From Acidimicrobiia bacterium (GTDB lineage: Bacteria; Actinomycetota; Acidimicrobiia; Acidimicrobiales; SKKL01), in assembly GCA_016649895.1 (NCBI GenBank), contig JAENWR010000011.1:1-53939 (forward strand): DNA of 53,939 nt, written 5' to 3'. The translations under genes and the position numbers were made by a program. Below are positions 1-8,232 of the stretch, in pieces. The stretch's first letter is position 1, and every line of letters starts with the position of its first letter. The notes under the pieces are model-generated. The model saw nothing but the letters and a program-made list of their open reading frames with translations. It had not been told where the DNA came from and searched no databases.

Positions 1-1
1 C

Positions 2-1525
2 ACCGTCGTGGTCCCCGGGGCGCTGCCGCTGTTCTCGAACGAGGAGGCCGGCGGCTGGTCGGCCCGCCCCAAGACGGTGCTGGTCGACTCCACGCAGCTC
101 GAGTCGGGCGAGGCCATGAGCGCGGAGTTCAAGGCGATCGCCGCCCGGGAGATCGAGGAGTTCAAGGCCGAGCTGCGCCAGCGCTTCCCCGGACGTGACA
201 CCGACGACCTGACCGACGAGGCCCTGCTGCGCGAGGTCATGAACACCGTCGGCAAGCCGGGCAAGCTCGGCGAGCAGGTGCGCTGCGTCGTGTCGGTGTC
301 GATGCTCACCGAGGGCTGGGACGCCAACACCGTCACCCACATCCTCGGCATCCGTCCGTTCCGCAGCCAGCTCCTGTGCGAGCAGGTCGTCGGTCGGGGT
401 CTGCGCCGGCGGAGCTACGTGGTCGGCGACGACGGCCGCTTCGCCCCCGAGTACGCCGAGGTCTACGGCGTGCCGTTCGCGTTCATGCCGTCGGATCGAC
501 CGGTGACCGACCCGCCGCTTGCCCGGCCTGGCCAGGAGGTGCGCGCCCTCGACGAACGGAGCGACCTTCGGATCACGTTCCCCCTGGTCGAGGGCTATCG
601 CGTGGAGATCCCTGACGAACCCGTCGAGTTCGATCATGAGCACGCCCGGCCGCTCCACGTCGATCGTGACCGGCTCGCCACCTGGACCCAGACGGCGGGC
701 CTCGTCGGCGGCGTCGATGAGCAGCAGCTGGAGTCGGTCCTCGACGTACGGCCCCAACAGGTGGCCTACGAGGTCGCTGCCGAGGTCGTGCGGCGCAAGA
801 TGACCGCACACGACGGCGTCATCCGGCCCTGGCTGTTCCCGGCCCTCATCGACGTGACGCGGCGTTGGCTCGACGAGAAGGTCACGTTCGCGGACGACAC
901 GCCGCTGGGTTCGCTGCGCCTGGCGCAGTTCAAGGCGCAGGCGGCCGAGGCGGTGTTCGATGCGGTGGTCCGCCTCCCCGATGCCCGGACCCCGGTCGTG
1001 CTCCCGATCCTGCGTCGCTTCGATGGCGAGGGGTCGACCGACGATGTCTTCTTCGTGACCCGCAAGGCAGCGATCGACACGACGAAGAGCCACGTCAGCC
1101 ATGTGGTGCTCGACGGGGTCGGTGGCAACACGTGGGAGGAGATCATCGCCTTGCGGTGCGAGCTGCACGACAAGGTGGCGGCCTACGTGAAGAACGACCA
1201 TCTCGGCTTCGAGATCCCCTACACCCACAAGGGTCGATCCCACCGCTACGTGCCCGATTTCCTGGTGCGCCTCGTCGCTGAGCCCGGTGACGTGGTGCGC
1301 ACGCTGATCGTCGAGGTGTCGGGGGGCCAGAAGAGCCCGGGACCGACGGCGGCGAAGGCGGCAACCGCTCGCGACCACTGGTGTACCGCGGTGAACAACC
1401 ACGGTGGGTTCGGCCGCTGGGGCTACGTGGAGATCGACACCATGGAGAACGCCGCTGCCCGGCTCGACGTCGCGATCGACGCTCTCTACGCCGACGAGCC
1501 CATCATCGGCCAACCGGTCGCCTGA
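2..1525 (+). CDS. Type III-like restriction endonuclease subunit (Res), 5' truncated by window edge
   Basis: The frame is open to the left edge, so only the C-terminal ~508 residues are visible. They contain the end of a superfamily 2 helicase core: a TEGWDANTV motif V-like stretch, then QVVGRGLRRR (motif VI, QxxGRxxR). A C-terminal nuclease-like region follows, with PDFLVRL and then LIVEVSGGQK. Known type III Res subunits pair an SF2 translocase with a PD-(D/E)xK nuclease. Here the second acidic motif reads E-V-S rather than the usual ExK, which is a variant worth noting. The methyltransferase starts 14 bases downstream on the same strand, as expected for a res-mod operon. Assignment to the res family is firm; the exact subfamily is an inference because the Walker A and B motifs lie outside the window. 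Confidence 0.85.
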   Translation, partial: TVVVPGALPLFSNEEAGGWSARPKTVLVDSTQLESGEAMSAEFKAIAAREIEEFKAELRQRFPGRDTDDLTDEALLREVMNTVGKPGKLGEQVRCVVSVSMLTEGWDANTVTHILGIRPFRSQLLCEQVVGRGLRRRSYVVGDDGRFAPEYAEVYGVPFAFMPSDRPVTDPPLARPGQEVRALDERSDLRITFPLVEGYRVEIPDEPVEFDHEHARPLHVDRDRLATWTQTAGLVGGVDEQQLESVLDVRPQQVAYEVAAEVVRRKMTAHDGVIRPWLFPALIDVTRRWLDEKVTFADDTPLGSLRLAQFKAQAAEAVFDAVVRLPDARTPVVLPILRRFDGEGSTDDVFFVTRKAAIDTTKSHVSHVVLDGVGGNTWEEIIALRCELHDKVAAYVKNDHLGFEIPYTHKGRSHRYVPDFLVRLVAEPGDVVRTLIVEVSGGQKSPGPTAAKAATARDHWCTAVNNHGGFGRWGYVEIDTMENAAARLDVAIDALYADEPIIGQPVA

Positions 1526-1539
1526 ACGAAGGACCACCG

Positions 1540-4215
1540 ATGCCGCCTCGCAAGAAGACGCCCGCCGGCCCGACGCCCGTCGAGGCCATCACCCACGACG
1601 ACAAGCGGGCGAACATCCCCACCGCCGACGCGCACGACCTCGTGCCGCCGGCGCGCCAGGCGACGGAGACGGTCACCTATCCCCGCGATCTGCGGACCCC
1701 GATGCTGGTGTGGCAGGGCAAGGAGGCGCTGGACGAGCACGATCTGGAGGCCGACGCGCCGCCGATCTACATCCAGGAGAAGATCGATCCGCGGGTGCTG
1801 GTGGAGCACCTCCGCCAGACGTCGAAGGGCGAGGAGCCCGAGCCGGAGCTGACCCTGTTCGAGAGCTTCGACGGGCTCGAGGGGCTCGACCTCGTCGAGT
1901 TCTACGAGCACGAGGCCAACTGGTCGAACCGAATGATCCTCGGCGACAGCCTCCAGGTGATGGCTAGTCTCGACAGCCGAGAACGCCTGCGGGGCCAGGT
2001 GCAGATGATCTACCTGGACCCGCCGTACGGCATCAAGTTCGGGTCGAACTGGCAGGTGTCGGCCCGCAAGCGCGATGTGAAGGACGGCAAGGTCACCGAC
2101 ATCGCCCGCGAGGTCGAGCAGATCAAGGCGTTCCGCGACACCTGGGAGCTGGGCATCAACAGCTACCTCACCTACCTCCGGGATCGCCTGCTGGTCGCCC
2201 GGGACCTGCTCACCGAGAGCGGCAGCATCTTCGTCCAGATCGGCGACGAGAACGTCCACCTCGTCCGGTCCTTGCTGGACGAGGTCTTCGGCGCCGAGAA
2301 CTTCGTGAGCCAGATCACGTTCAAGAAGACGGGCAATGCCACGGCCGAGTACTTGGCGGGCGTGGGCGACCAAATACTGTGGTTCGCGCGCGAACGATCC
2401 AATCTGAAGTTCAGACGTGCCTATGGCGAGAAGTCTGATTCGGCGAGCATCGCCGAGCAGTACACAATGATCGAGGAGGAGGAGGGTGGTGGCTTGCGAC
2501 GGGCCTCGCGCTCTGAGCTAGTGGACCCCGCCTCCCGGCTGTTCCGAACTTCTCCTATGACGAGCCAGCGCCCACCTGGCGACTTTCCGGTCGAGTTTGC
2601 AGGAGCGACGTTCCATCCAAGGCCTGGCTACTGGAAGACAAACGAGCAGGGGATCGAGCGCCTGGCCCGGGCTGGGCGCCTCTATCCGAGCGGACGAACG
2701 CTCAGCTTCGTTCGCTTCGCGGCCGACTTTCCCGTCTATCCGTTCACAAACCTGTGGACCGACACGATGACTTCGGGCTTCGGAGACCCGAAGGTGTACG
2801 TCGTTCAGACCAACACCAAGGTCGTCCAGCGCTGCATGCTGATGTGCACCGATCCCGGCGACCTCGTGCTCGATCCGACCTGCGGGTCGGGGACGACGGC
2901 GTTCGTGGCCGAGCAGTGGGGGCGACGGTGGATCACGATCGACACCTCGCGGGTCGCGCTGGCCCTCGCCCGCCAGCGGCTCATGGGCGCCCGGTTCCCC
3001 TACTTCCTGCTGGCCGACTCGGCCGAGGGGCGGGCCAAGGAGTCCGACCTCTCCGCGGTGCCGCTGCCGCCGTCCACGCCGACGAACGACATCCGACATG
3101 GCTTCGTCTACGAACGCGTCCAGCACATCACGCTGAAGTCGATCGCCAACAACCCCGACATCGTCGAGGGGATGAGCCGCGAGGAGATCGACGCCGCGAT
3201 CCGCAAGCACGCCGACTTCGAGCTCCTCTACGACAAGCCCTACGAGGACCGCCGGAAGGTGCGGGTCACCGGGCCGTTCACCGTCGAGAGCCTGTCGCCC
3301 CACCGCAGCCTCTCGTTCGCGTCAGCCGCCGAACCGGCCGCCGAGAAGGCTGCTGCCGTCGACCCCGACGCGCCGACGTTCGAGCAGTCGGTCCTGGAGA
3401 ACCTCCGAGCCGCCGGCGTGCAGAACGGCCGCAAGGCCGAGCGACTCGAGTTCGATATCGTCGAGAGCTACGCCGGTACCCACATCCAGGCCGTCGGTAC
3501 GCGCGAAGACGCGCCCGCGGGCGCGCCCAAGCGGATCGGGTTGTCGATCGGCCCGCAGTACGGCACCGTCTCTGCCTCGTTCGTCAAGGACGCCGCCCGC
3601 GAAGCCGGGCGTGACATGGACCTCGATCTGTTGTGCATCCTGGCCTTCGCCTTCGAGCCCCAGGTGCTCGCCAGCAACGACGACTTCGTCGCCTCCGACG
3701 TGGGCTTCGACGTGGCCTCCGAGCGGGCGGTGGGTCGCATCCCCGTTCTGCTCGTCCGGATGAACGCCGATCTCCTCATGGGCGAGGACCTCAAGAAGAC
3801 CGGCGCCGGCAACCTGTTCACCGTCTTCGGCGAACCGGACATCGAGGTGCACGAGTCGGATGGCGACGTGACCGTCGAGCTGCACGGAGTCGACGTCTAC
3901 GACCCCACCACCGGCGAGGTGCGCAGCGACAGCACCGACCAGGTTGCGCTGTGGATGATCGACACCGACTACGACGGCGAGAGCTTCTTCGTCCGGCACT
4001 GCTACTTCACCGGCGGGCAGGACCCGTACAAGCGCCTGAAGACGGCGCTGAAGGCCGACATCGACGCCGAAGCCTGGGCCACGCTCTACCAGACGACCTC
4101 TCGACCGTTTCCCAAGCCCTCGACGGGACGGATCGCGGTCAAGGTCATCAACGACTACGGCGACGAAGTCGTCAAGATCTTTGAGGTCACCAGCGTGAGT
4201 GGACCGGGGCGGTGA
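1540..4215 (+). CDS. Site-specific DNA methyltransferase (type III Mod-like)
   Basis: The protein has 891 residues from the ATG at 1540, which lies 15 bases after the res stop and behind a GGACCACCG stretch. The open frame continues upstream into res, so the start is chosen from spacing. The catalytic motif DPPY is at about residues 161-164 (YLDPPYGIKFG), and the SAM-binding motif DPTCGSGTT is at about 445-453. DPPY before the SAM motif is the beta-class order of N6-adenine methyltransferases, including type III Mod proteins. Between the motifs lies a long insert (about 250-400) with less GC-rich codons than its surroundings, a good candidate for the target-recognition domain. The C-terminal ~350 residues are typical of large Mod proteins paired with this kind of Res. 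The modified base and recognition sequence cannot be read from the sequence. Confidence 0.9.
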   Translation: MPPRKKTPAGPTPVEAITHDDKRANIPTADAHDLVPPARQATETVTYPRDLRTPMLVWQGKEALDEHDLEADAPPIYIQEKIDPRVLVEHLRQTSKGEEPEPELTLFESFDGLEGLDLVEFYEHEANWSNRMILGDSLQVMASLDSRERLRGQVQMIYLDPPYGIKFGSNWQVSARKRDVKDGKVTDIAREVEQIKAFRDTWELGINSYLTYLRDRLLVARDLLTESGSIFVQIGDENVHLVRSLLDEVFGAENFVSQITFKKTGNATAEYLAGVGDQILWFARERSNLKFRRAYGEKSDSASIAEQYTMIEEEEGGGLRRASRSELVDPASRLFRTSPMTSQRPPGDFPVEFAGATFHPRPGYWKTNEQGIERLARAGRLYPSGRTLSFVRFAADFPVYPFTNLWTDTMTSGFGDPKVYVVQTNTKVVQRCMLMCTDPGDLVLDPTCGSGTTAFVAEQWGRRWITIDTSRVALALARQRLMGARFPYFLLADSAEGRAKESDLSAVPLPPSTPTNDIRHGFVYERVQHITLKSIANNPDIVEGMSREEIDAAIRKHADFELLYDKPYEDRRKVRVTGPFTVESLSPHRSLSFASAAEPAAEKAAAVDPDAPTFEQSVLENLRAAGVQNGRKAERLEFDIVESYAGTHIQAVGTREDAPAGAPKRIGLSIGPQYGTVSASFVKDAAREAGRDMDLDLLCILAFAFEPQVLASNDDFVASDVGFDVASERAVGRIPVLLVRMNADLLMGEDLKKTGAGNLFTVFGEPDIEVHESDGDVTVELHGVDVYDPTTGEVRSDSTDQVALWMIDTDYDGESFFVRHCYFTGGQDPYKRLKTALKADIDAEAWATLYQTTSRPFPKPSTGRIAVKVINDYGDEVVKIFEVTSVSGPGR

Positions 4216-4805
4216 GCGCTGGGCTCGTCGCGGTAGTCGGAGGGCTCGGCGCCGTCGCAGCCGTCGGCGTGGCTGCCTGGCAGCTCCGCTCGGGCATCAA
4301 GGCCACTCGGGTGCAGCGCGTCATCGACCTCCACCGGGACCTGACCAGTGGGGAGGTCGGCGCGGCCCGGAGCCGATTCACGGCGCTGATGTGGAAGGCC
4401 GGTGAGAAGGCGGAAGGCGAGAACCTATGTCACCGGTTCACCTGGAGTGAGATTCGGTCGCCGGTGCTCACCGACAAGCACGTCGTAGAGCGCGGCGTGC
4501 TGGGCACCTACGACCGCTTGCCCGGGATCCCTGATGGCGAGCACGCCGAACCCATGCGAGACCTGTACTCGGTGCTGTGGTGCTTCGAGCGCATCGAGGC
4601 GGGACGACTGGGACACGCTCTCGATTCGGAGATGCTCGGACAGCTCGTCGCCCACCATGCTGTCTGGTGGAACGAGCTGACCGGGAACCTCGGAGCGGAC
4701 AACGACCTGCCGACGATCCACCTGGGCTCGCTTCGTTCACTAGCGAAGGCCCTTCGCACGCCGAAGCTTGAAGACTGGGCGAGGGACGACTTCGGGAGCC
4801 GATGA
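4212..4805 (+). CDS. Hypothetical protein with one N-terminal membrane helix
   Basis: The protein has 197 residues and starts at a GTG that shares four bases (GTGA) with the stop of the methyltransferase, so it is translationally coupled to the restriction operon. Residues 3-24 form a single hydrophobic helix rich in Gly, Ala and Val. The remainder is soluble and probably helical, with several Trp and His residues (for example HHAVWWNEL near residue 145). I do not recognise a catalytic motif. The layout (short membrane anchor plus a helical cytosolic part) recalls DUF4760-type proteins, but I cannot confirm the family. Its coupling suggests an accessory role in the restriction system, which is inference only. 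Confidence 0.7.
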   Translation: MSAGLVAVVGGLGAVAAVGVAAWQLRSGIKATRVQRVIDLHRDLTSGEVGAARSRFTALMWKAGEKAEGENLCHRFTWSEIRSPVLTDKHVVERGVLGTYDRLPGIPDGEHAEPMRDLYSVLWCFERIEAGRLGHALDSEMLGQLVAHHAVWWNELTGNLGADNDLPTIHLGSLRSLAKALRTPKLEDWARDDFGSR

Positions 4806-4905
4806 TCGCACTGTCGACCAATTCGATCTGTCCGGCGCGCACAGCGGATCCACCCGCAGTTCGCGGTTCGAGGTCTGACCGCACTGCGGCGGGCGATGAC
4901 CGTGG

Positions 4906-5301
4906 TCACATCAGGTCGAGATCCCTGAGCCGTTGCTCGGTCCGATCCGCCGATCGGCTCATCCCGTCCGGCCGGTGCAGGAGCACGCGTGCCTCAGCCA
5001 GCACCTCCATCTTGAAGTCACGCACGTTGTCCGTCAGGAGGATGATCGCCGCGTGTTCACCCCACTGGCCTGCACCGTCGTCGACCACCTGCCTGGCGGT
5101 GAGTGCCGCCGATGCCACGTGGGTGTCACCGGCGTCGGTCGTCATCGCGACGGCGTCGTCGCGGTGCTCGGCGGTTGGCGCCGGTAGGACCGCATCCGGG
5201 ATCAGCCTCATCGCTGTGCGCGATCGCTCTCGGGCGTTCTCAGGTCGCCGTTCCGGGCGAGCCTCGAGCTCATCGAAGATCTCCTGGGTCCAACGGAGCC
5301 G
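4906..5301 (-). pseudogene. PIN-domain toxin remnant, 5' end lost
   Basis: Reading leftward from 5301, the frame gives RLRWTQEIFDELEARPERR, then a stretch with GDTHVASAAL and later IILLTDNVRDF and a terminal LHRPDGM. This is the order seen in VapC-like PIN ribonucleases: a W-x-x-E-I segment, D-x-H-V-x-A-A and a T-D-N-x-x-D-F strand. The N-terminal strand with the first catalytic Asp is missing, and no homologous sequence is visible upstream in this frame, so the gene is 5' truncated. The longest ATG-started ORF covers only 101 residues (4906..5211), starting inside the domain. No antitoxin partner is adjacent. It lies tail to tail with the hypothetical gene ending at 4805 and next to another gene fragment, which points to a decayed insertion site. 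Confidence 0.55.
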
Positions 5302-5345
5302 TTCACCAGGATCAACACAGCGACTACGAGGCCGACTGGGAGGTC

Positions 5346-5456
5346 GTGACCTCTCAAGAGCGACTGCTCACGCCGTCGAAGATCACGGCGTGGCTCGACT
5401 GTGCTCACCACCTGACGCTCAAGCACCTGGTGGAGGGTGGCTCGATGCCGCGCTGA
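5346..5456 (+). pseudogene. N-terminal fragment of a RecB-like nuclease gene
   Basis: From the GTG at 5346 the frame reads VTSQERLLTPSKITAWLDCA and continues with HHLTLKHLVEGGSMPR before a stop. The segment LTPSKITAWLDCxHxLTLKH is the characteristic start of TM0106/DUF2779-type RecB-family nucleases, in which the Cys contributes to an iron-sulfur cluster. Those proteins usually exceed 400 residues, and here only 36 codons survive. I treat it as a remnant, not a small gene. It lies between the PIN remnant and an XRE-ImmA/IrrE gene, so this short stretch has accumulated two truncated genes in opposite orientation. Confidence 0.45.
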
Positions 5457-5532
5457 TGCCGCGAGCACGTCGGTCGTCCCCAGCCTGCTGGCTCCGCGAC
5501 GCCCGATCGAATGGTGCCGTTGGGTCGGCGCG

Positions 5533-5569
5533 GTTGCGCTAGTCAGTGAGATAGGCTGAACTACGCAAC
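5533..5569. promoter_or_regulatory. Imperfect inverted repeat upstream of the XRE-ImmA/IrrE gene
   Basis: A GTTGCG half-site (5533-5538) faces CGCAAC (5564-5569). The flanking bases TAGTCAG and CTGAACTA extend the symmetry imperfectly. It sits 22 bases before the ATG of the HTH gene at 5592 and around a possible -10 hexamer TAGGCT. Autoregulation by the XRE protein is a reasonable inference. I see no matching -35 at canonical spacing. Confidence 0.35.
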
Positions 5570-5591
5570 AGCGGCAAATGAGGAGGTCCGC

Positions 5592-6797
5592 ATGCTGATC
5601 GCTGAGAATCTCGTGCGTGCACGTGCCGGCAGCGGGTTGGCCCAGGAGGATCTGGCCAACGCGCTCGGTGTCAGCCGGGCGATGGTCAGCTACTGGGAAG
5701 CGGGGACCCGCACTCCCAACGACCGCCAGCTCGCCGCGCTGAGCCGACTGCTCAGAGCACCCATCGCCGAGCTGCTCGGCACCGGGGAGCCAGCACCCAC
5801 GCCGAACGTTGCGGCGATGCTGCTGCGGGGAGCGGACCAGGACCTTCCGGACGAGGCGCTGCCAGGGCTGCGGGAGTTCGCCGAGTTCCTTGACACCTAC
5901 GCCGACCTGGCCGACGCCGTCGGCTTCGAGATCCGGGCCATGCGCCAAAGCCCGTTCGTCACCATCTCCGGATACGAGACCGCCGACGACGCCCGACGCA
6001 AGGCCGAAGAGGTCCGGGCCCATCTTCGCGTCGGGCTCGGACCCATCGGCGACCTCGACGCCCTCTGTGAACTGCTCGGCATCACGGTCTATCGAACGCC
6101 GCTCGGGGCCGATCTCGCCACGACCATCTCCGGCGCGTTCCTCAACCACCCGGCGATCGGATTCTCGATCCTCGTGAACCTCGACATGACCCCCGGCCGG
6201 CGTCGATTCACCGTGGCCCACGAGCTGGCGCACGCCCTGTTCCACAACGACTCCGGCTACACGGTGTCGACGTCACGCAAGCCGCCCAGGGAGCGGTTCG
6301 CAGACGTGTTCGCGGGCGAGTTCCTGATGCCCACCGAAGGCCTGCGCCGAGTCATGGAGGAGCAAGGCATCGGTCCTCGAATCGACGACCCCGGCGATGT
6401 CGTCCACCTCCAGCGGTTCTTCGGCGTGTCGTACGTGACTGCCCTCGTCCGGCTCCGGCAGGCGAAGTTCCTCACCCAGGCCAGCTTCGACGAGTTCAAG
6501 CGGGTCCGGCCAGTGCTGCTGGCGCGATCGCTCGGCTTCGAGATCAGCGACGAGGAGTACCACCCGCGCGCCGAGCTCTGGCGACTGGAGCGGTTCCCGC
6601 CCCGCTTCCGTCGACTGCTCCGCCAGGCCGTTCGGAGCGACATCCTCTCGGTCCCGTCAGCCGCCGCGATGACCCGCCTCTCCATCGATGAGATCGCCGA
6701 GCTGGTCGGCGTCGACACCACCGCCGGCGAAGCGGTGGACGAGGAGCTCGCCGAGCTCGAGCAATACACCGACAGTGGTGTCCTTGCCGGCGGCTAG
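5592..6797 (+). CDS. XRE-family HTH protein fused to ImmA/IrrE metallopeptidase domain
   Basis: The protein has 401 residues, and a GAGGAGG ribosome-binding site precedes the ATG. Residues 1-65 form an XRE helix-turn-helix (SGLAQEDLANALGVSRAMVSYWEAGTR). A COG2856 (ImmA/IrrE) zinc-peptidase domain follows, with the HExxH motif at H210-E211-H214 (AHELAHALFH) and the downstream RFADVFAGEFLMP signature. Fused proteins of this type regulate mobile elements or act as antitoxins by binding DNA and cleaving or sensing a partner. Its last 23 bases overlap the next gene, a PIN-like protein, so the two are coupled as a probable toxin-antitoxin pair, with this protein as regulator or antitoxin. The cognate role is inferred from arrangement; the domain calls are secure. 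Confidence 0.9.
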   Translation: MLIAENLVRARAGSGLAQEDLANALGVSRAMVSYWEAGTRTPNDRQLAALSRLLRAPIAELLGTGEPAPTPNVAAMLLRGADQDLPDEALPGLREFAEFLDTYADLADAVGFEIRAMRQSPFVTISGYETADDARRKAEEVRAHLRVGLGPIGDLDALCELLGITVYRTPLGADLATTISGAFLNHPAIGFSILVNLDMTPGRRRFTVAHELAHALFHNDSGYTVSTSRKPPRERFADVFAGEFLMPTEGLRRVMEEQGIGPRIDDPGDVVHLQRFFGVSYVTALVRLRQAKFLTQASFDEFKRVRPVLLARSLGFEISDEEYHPRAELWRLERFPPRFRRLLRQAVRSDILSVPSAAAMTRLSIDEIAELVGVDTTAGEAVDEELAELEQYTDSGVLAGG

Positions 6798-7419
6798 CTG
6801 CGTCGTCGACACCGTCGTCCTGCGGTACTTCCTCATGGCTGACGAGGTGGACCTGCTGCTGCGCGTCGTGGGGTCGCCGATCGCAGTACCTACAATCGTC
6901 TTCGACCCCGAAGAGCCGCCCGAGGCCGGCGACGCGGCCAAGAGCGAGATCGCTCTCAGCATCGCCTACCAACGCCAGGCCAGCCGGGATCCCGCTCGCG
7001 ACCGCGAGTCCCGGGGCGAGTCGGAACGAGCCGCGGAGCGCCTGGCCCGTACGGCCGACCTGCACGCTGTTGGCGACCTCGTCGTCCTCGACCTCACCGA
7101 GACCGAACTGGAACTGCTCGGTCGCGCCACCAGCCCGACCGGCTGCCGGACGTTCGGCCTCCGCTTCCCGCTCCACGCCGGTGAAGCCGCCTGCCTCGCC
7201 CTGGCGGTCGAGCGAAACCTGGTGCTGGCCACCGACGACCAGGATGCGCTTCGGGCGCTCGACGCCCACGCGCCGGGCCACCCCTACCAGCGCATCCGCC
7301 GGCTGCTCATCGACGCCGGCGAGCAGAAGCTGTGCACGAAGTCGCACGCCAACCGGATCCACGGGGAGATGCGACGCCTCGGCTTCTGGGACCGCGAGGC
7401 CCCGTTCCCCACCGCGTAG
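6775..7419 (+). CDS. PIN-like domain protein, probable toxin partner
   Basis: The protein has about 214 residues from GTG 6775 (or GTG 6778), overlapping the end of the XRE-ImmA gene by 23 bases. The N-terminus VVDTVVLRYFL matches the first strand of PIN-fold nucleases with its acidic residue. LHAGEAACLALAVERN followed by LVLATDDQDALRALD matches the E-x-x-C/A and T-D-D-x-x-A strand that carry the other metal-binding acids. The middle is unusually long for a VapC (about 130 residues is typical), and the C-terminus is basic. Known COG2856 proteins are often found beside PIN-like genes of this larger type. A toxin function is inferred from fold and coupling; no close named family is recognised. 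Confidence 0.65.
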   Translation: MVSLPAASCVVDTVVLRYFLMADEVDLLLRVVGSPIAVPTIVFDPEEPPEAGDAAKSEIALSIAYQRQASRDPARDRESRGESERAAERLARTADLHAVGDLVVLDLTETELELLGRATSPTGCRTFGLRFPLHAGEAACLALAVERNLVLATDDQDALRALDAHAPGHPYQRIRRLLIDAGEQKLCTKSHANRIHGEMRRLGFWDREAPFPTA

Positions 7420-7468
7420 GTCGGCACGGGCGGGTAGCCGCCACTGTTCGTGCGTACGTGCCCCCTCC

Positions 7469-7499
7469 TTGGCAATCTTTGCCAACCACGGCCTACGAT
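7469..7499 (+). promoter_or_regulatory. parD promoter with palindromic operator
   Basis: TTGGCAA-TCT-TTGCCAA (7469-7485) is a perfect inverted repeat with 7-base arms. Its left arm contains a possible -35 (TTGGCA) and is followed, with 19-base spacing, by TACGAT (7494-7499) as -10. Transcription would start near 7506, which excludes the ATG at 7498 and favours ATG 7516 with a leader of about 10 bases. ParD proteins bind such palindromes to repress their own operon, so an operator role is the natural inference. Confidence 0.55.
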
Positions 7500-7515
7500 G
7501 GCGCCCGTACCAACG

Positions 7516-7737
7516 ATGAACGTGTCCCTGCCCTCCGAGCTGCGAGAGTTCGTCGACGGCAAGGTGCACGAGGGTGCCTACAGCTCGACGAGTGAATACG
7601 TGCGTGAGCTCATCCGGCGTGACAAAGATCGTCAGCGACTTCGACAGCTGCTCCTCGACGGGGCTGCCTCTCCGTCAGCGGGGGACGCCGACGCCGAGTT
7701 CTTCGCGACACTCCGTCAACGCATCACGCCCGGCTGA
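7516..7737 (+). CDS. ParD-like ribbon-helix-helix antitoxin
   Basis: The protein has 73 residues. The N-terminus MNVSLPSELREFVDGKVHEG, then YSSTSEYVRELIRRDK, is the ParD/CopG ribbon-helix-helix signature; the disordered C-terminal third would bind and neutralise the toxin. I chose ATG 7516 over ATG 7498 because the first strand begins exactly there and the predicted promoter -10 overlaps the upstream ATG. The gene ends 9 bases before the ParE-like toxin gene, the standard antitoxin-first order. A palindrome directly upstream suggests negative autoregulation. Confidence 0.85.
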   Translation: MNVSLPSELREFVDGKVHEGAYSSTSEYVRELIRRDKDRQRLRQLLLDGAASPSAGDADAEFFATLRQRITPG

Positions 7738-7746
7738 CCCTGCGAC

Positions 7747-8079
7747 ATGGCGAAGGCGGTGAGGTTGCGTCGGCGCGCGGCCGACGACATCGAGACGGTG
7801 GCCGAGCACTTGCGACGGGAAGGCGACGATGCCGTGGCCGGTCGATTCGTCGACGCCGTGGAACGGGCCTTCAACCACCTCGGGCGCCATCCCCAGACCG
7901 GTTCGCCCCGGTTCTCCTACGAGCTCGACATCCCGGGCCTGCGGAGTTGGCCGCTGCGCCGGTTTCCATACCTCGTCTTCGTCTTCTACGTCGACGAGAC
8001 AGACCACCTCGACATCTGGCGGCTGCTCCACAGCGCTCGTGACATATCGGCGTGGCTTGCCGATCCCGAACCGACGTAG
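7747..8079 (+). CDS. ParE/RelE-family toxin
   Basis: The protein has 110 residues. It shows the type II RelE/ParE fold pattern: a basic N-terminal strand (AVRLRRRAADDIETVAEHL), a paired helical hairpin, then GSPRFSYELDIPGLRSWPLRRFPYLVFVFYV and a final HSARDISAWL strand and tail. ParE toxins inhibit DNA gyrase, while the related RelE enzymes cut mRNA on the ribosome. With a ParD partner immediately upstream, ParE is the better name. Length and the R-F-P-Y-x-V-x-Y core are normal, and I see no sign of inactivation. Confidence 0.88.
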   Translation: MAKAVRLRRRAADDIETVAEHLRREGDDAVAGRFVDAVERAFNHLGRHPQTGSPRFSYELDIPGLRSWPLRRFPYLVFVFYVDETDHLDIWRLLHSARDISAWLADPEPT

Positions 8080-8100
8080 CTGATCCTGCCGCGAGCGGGC

Positions 8101-8135
8101 GCTGCGAGGGGCGCTTGCGAGGGGCGCCTGCGAAG
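8101..8135. repeat. Short imperfect tandem repeat
   Basis: A 13-base unit close to GCTTGCGAGGGGC is present about two and a half times between the ParE gene and the hydrolase gene. It is too short and imperfect for a CRISPR or iteron array. It probably reflects slippage in GC-rich intergenic DNA. Confidence 0.4.
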
Positions 8136-8232
8136 TTCCCGGCTGCTCGGCGAGCCGCATGACCTTCGGGGTAGCGTCGCCGATGGTGCCGGTGGAGGGT
8201 CGGCAGCCAGACACGATTCCGGGGGGAACGAG

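Noticed and set aside
8101-8135. CRISPR-like repeat
   Set aside because: Only about two and a half imperfect 13-base units, no spacers and no cas genes.
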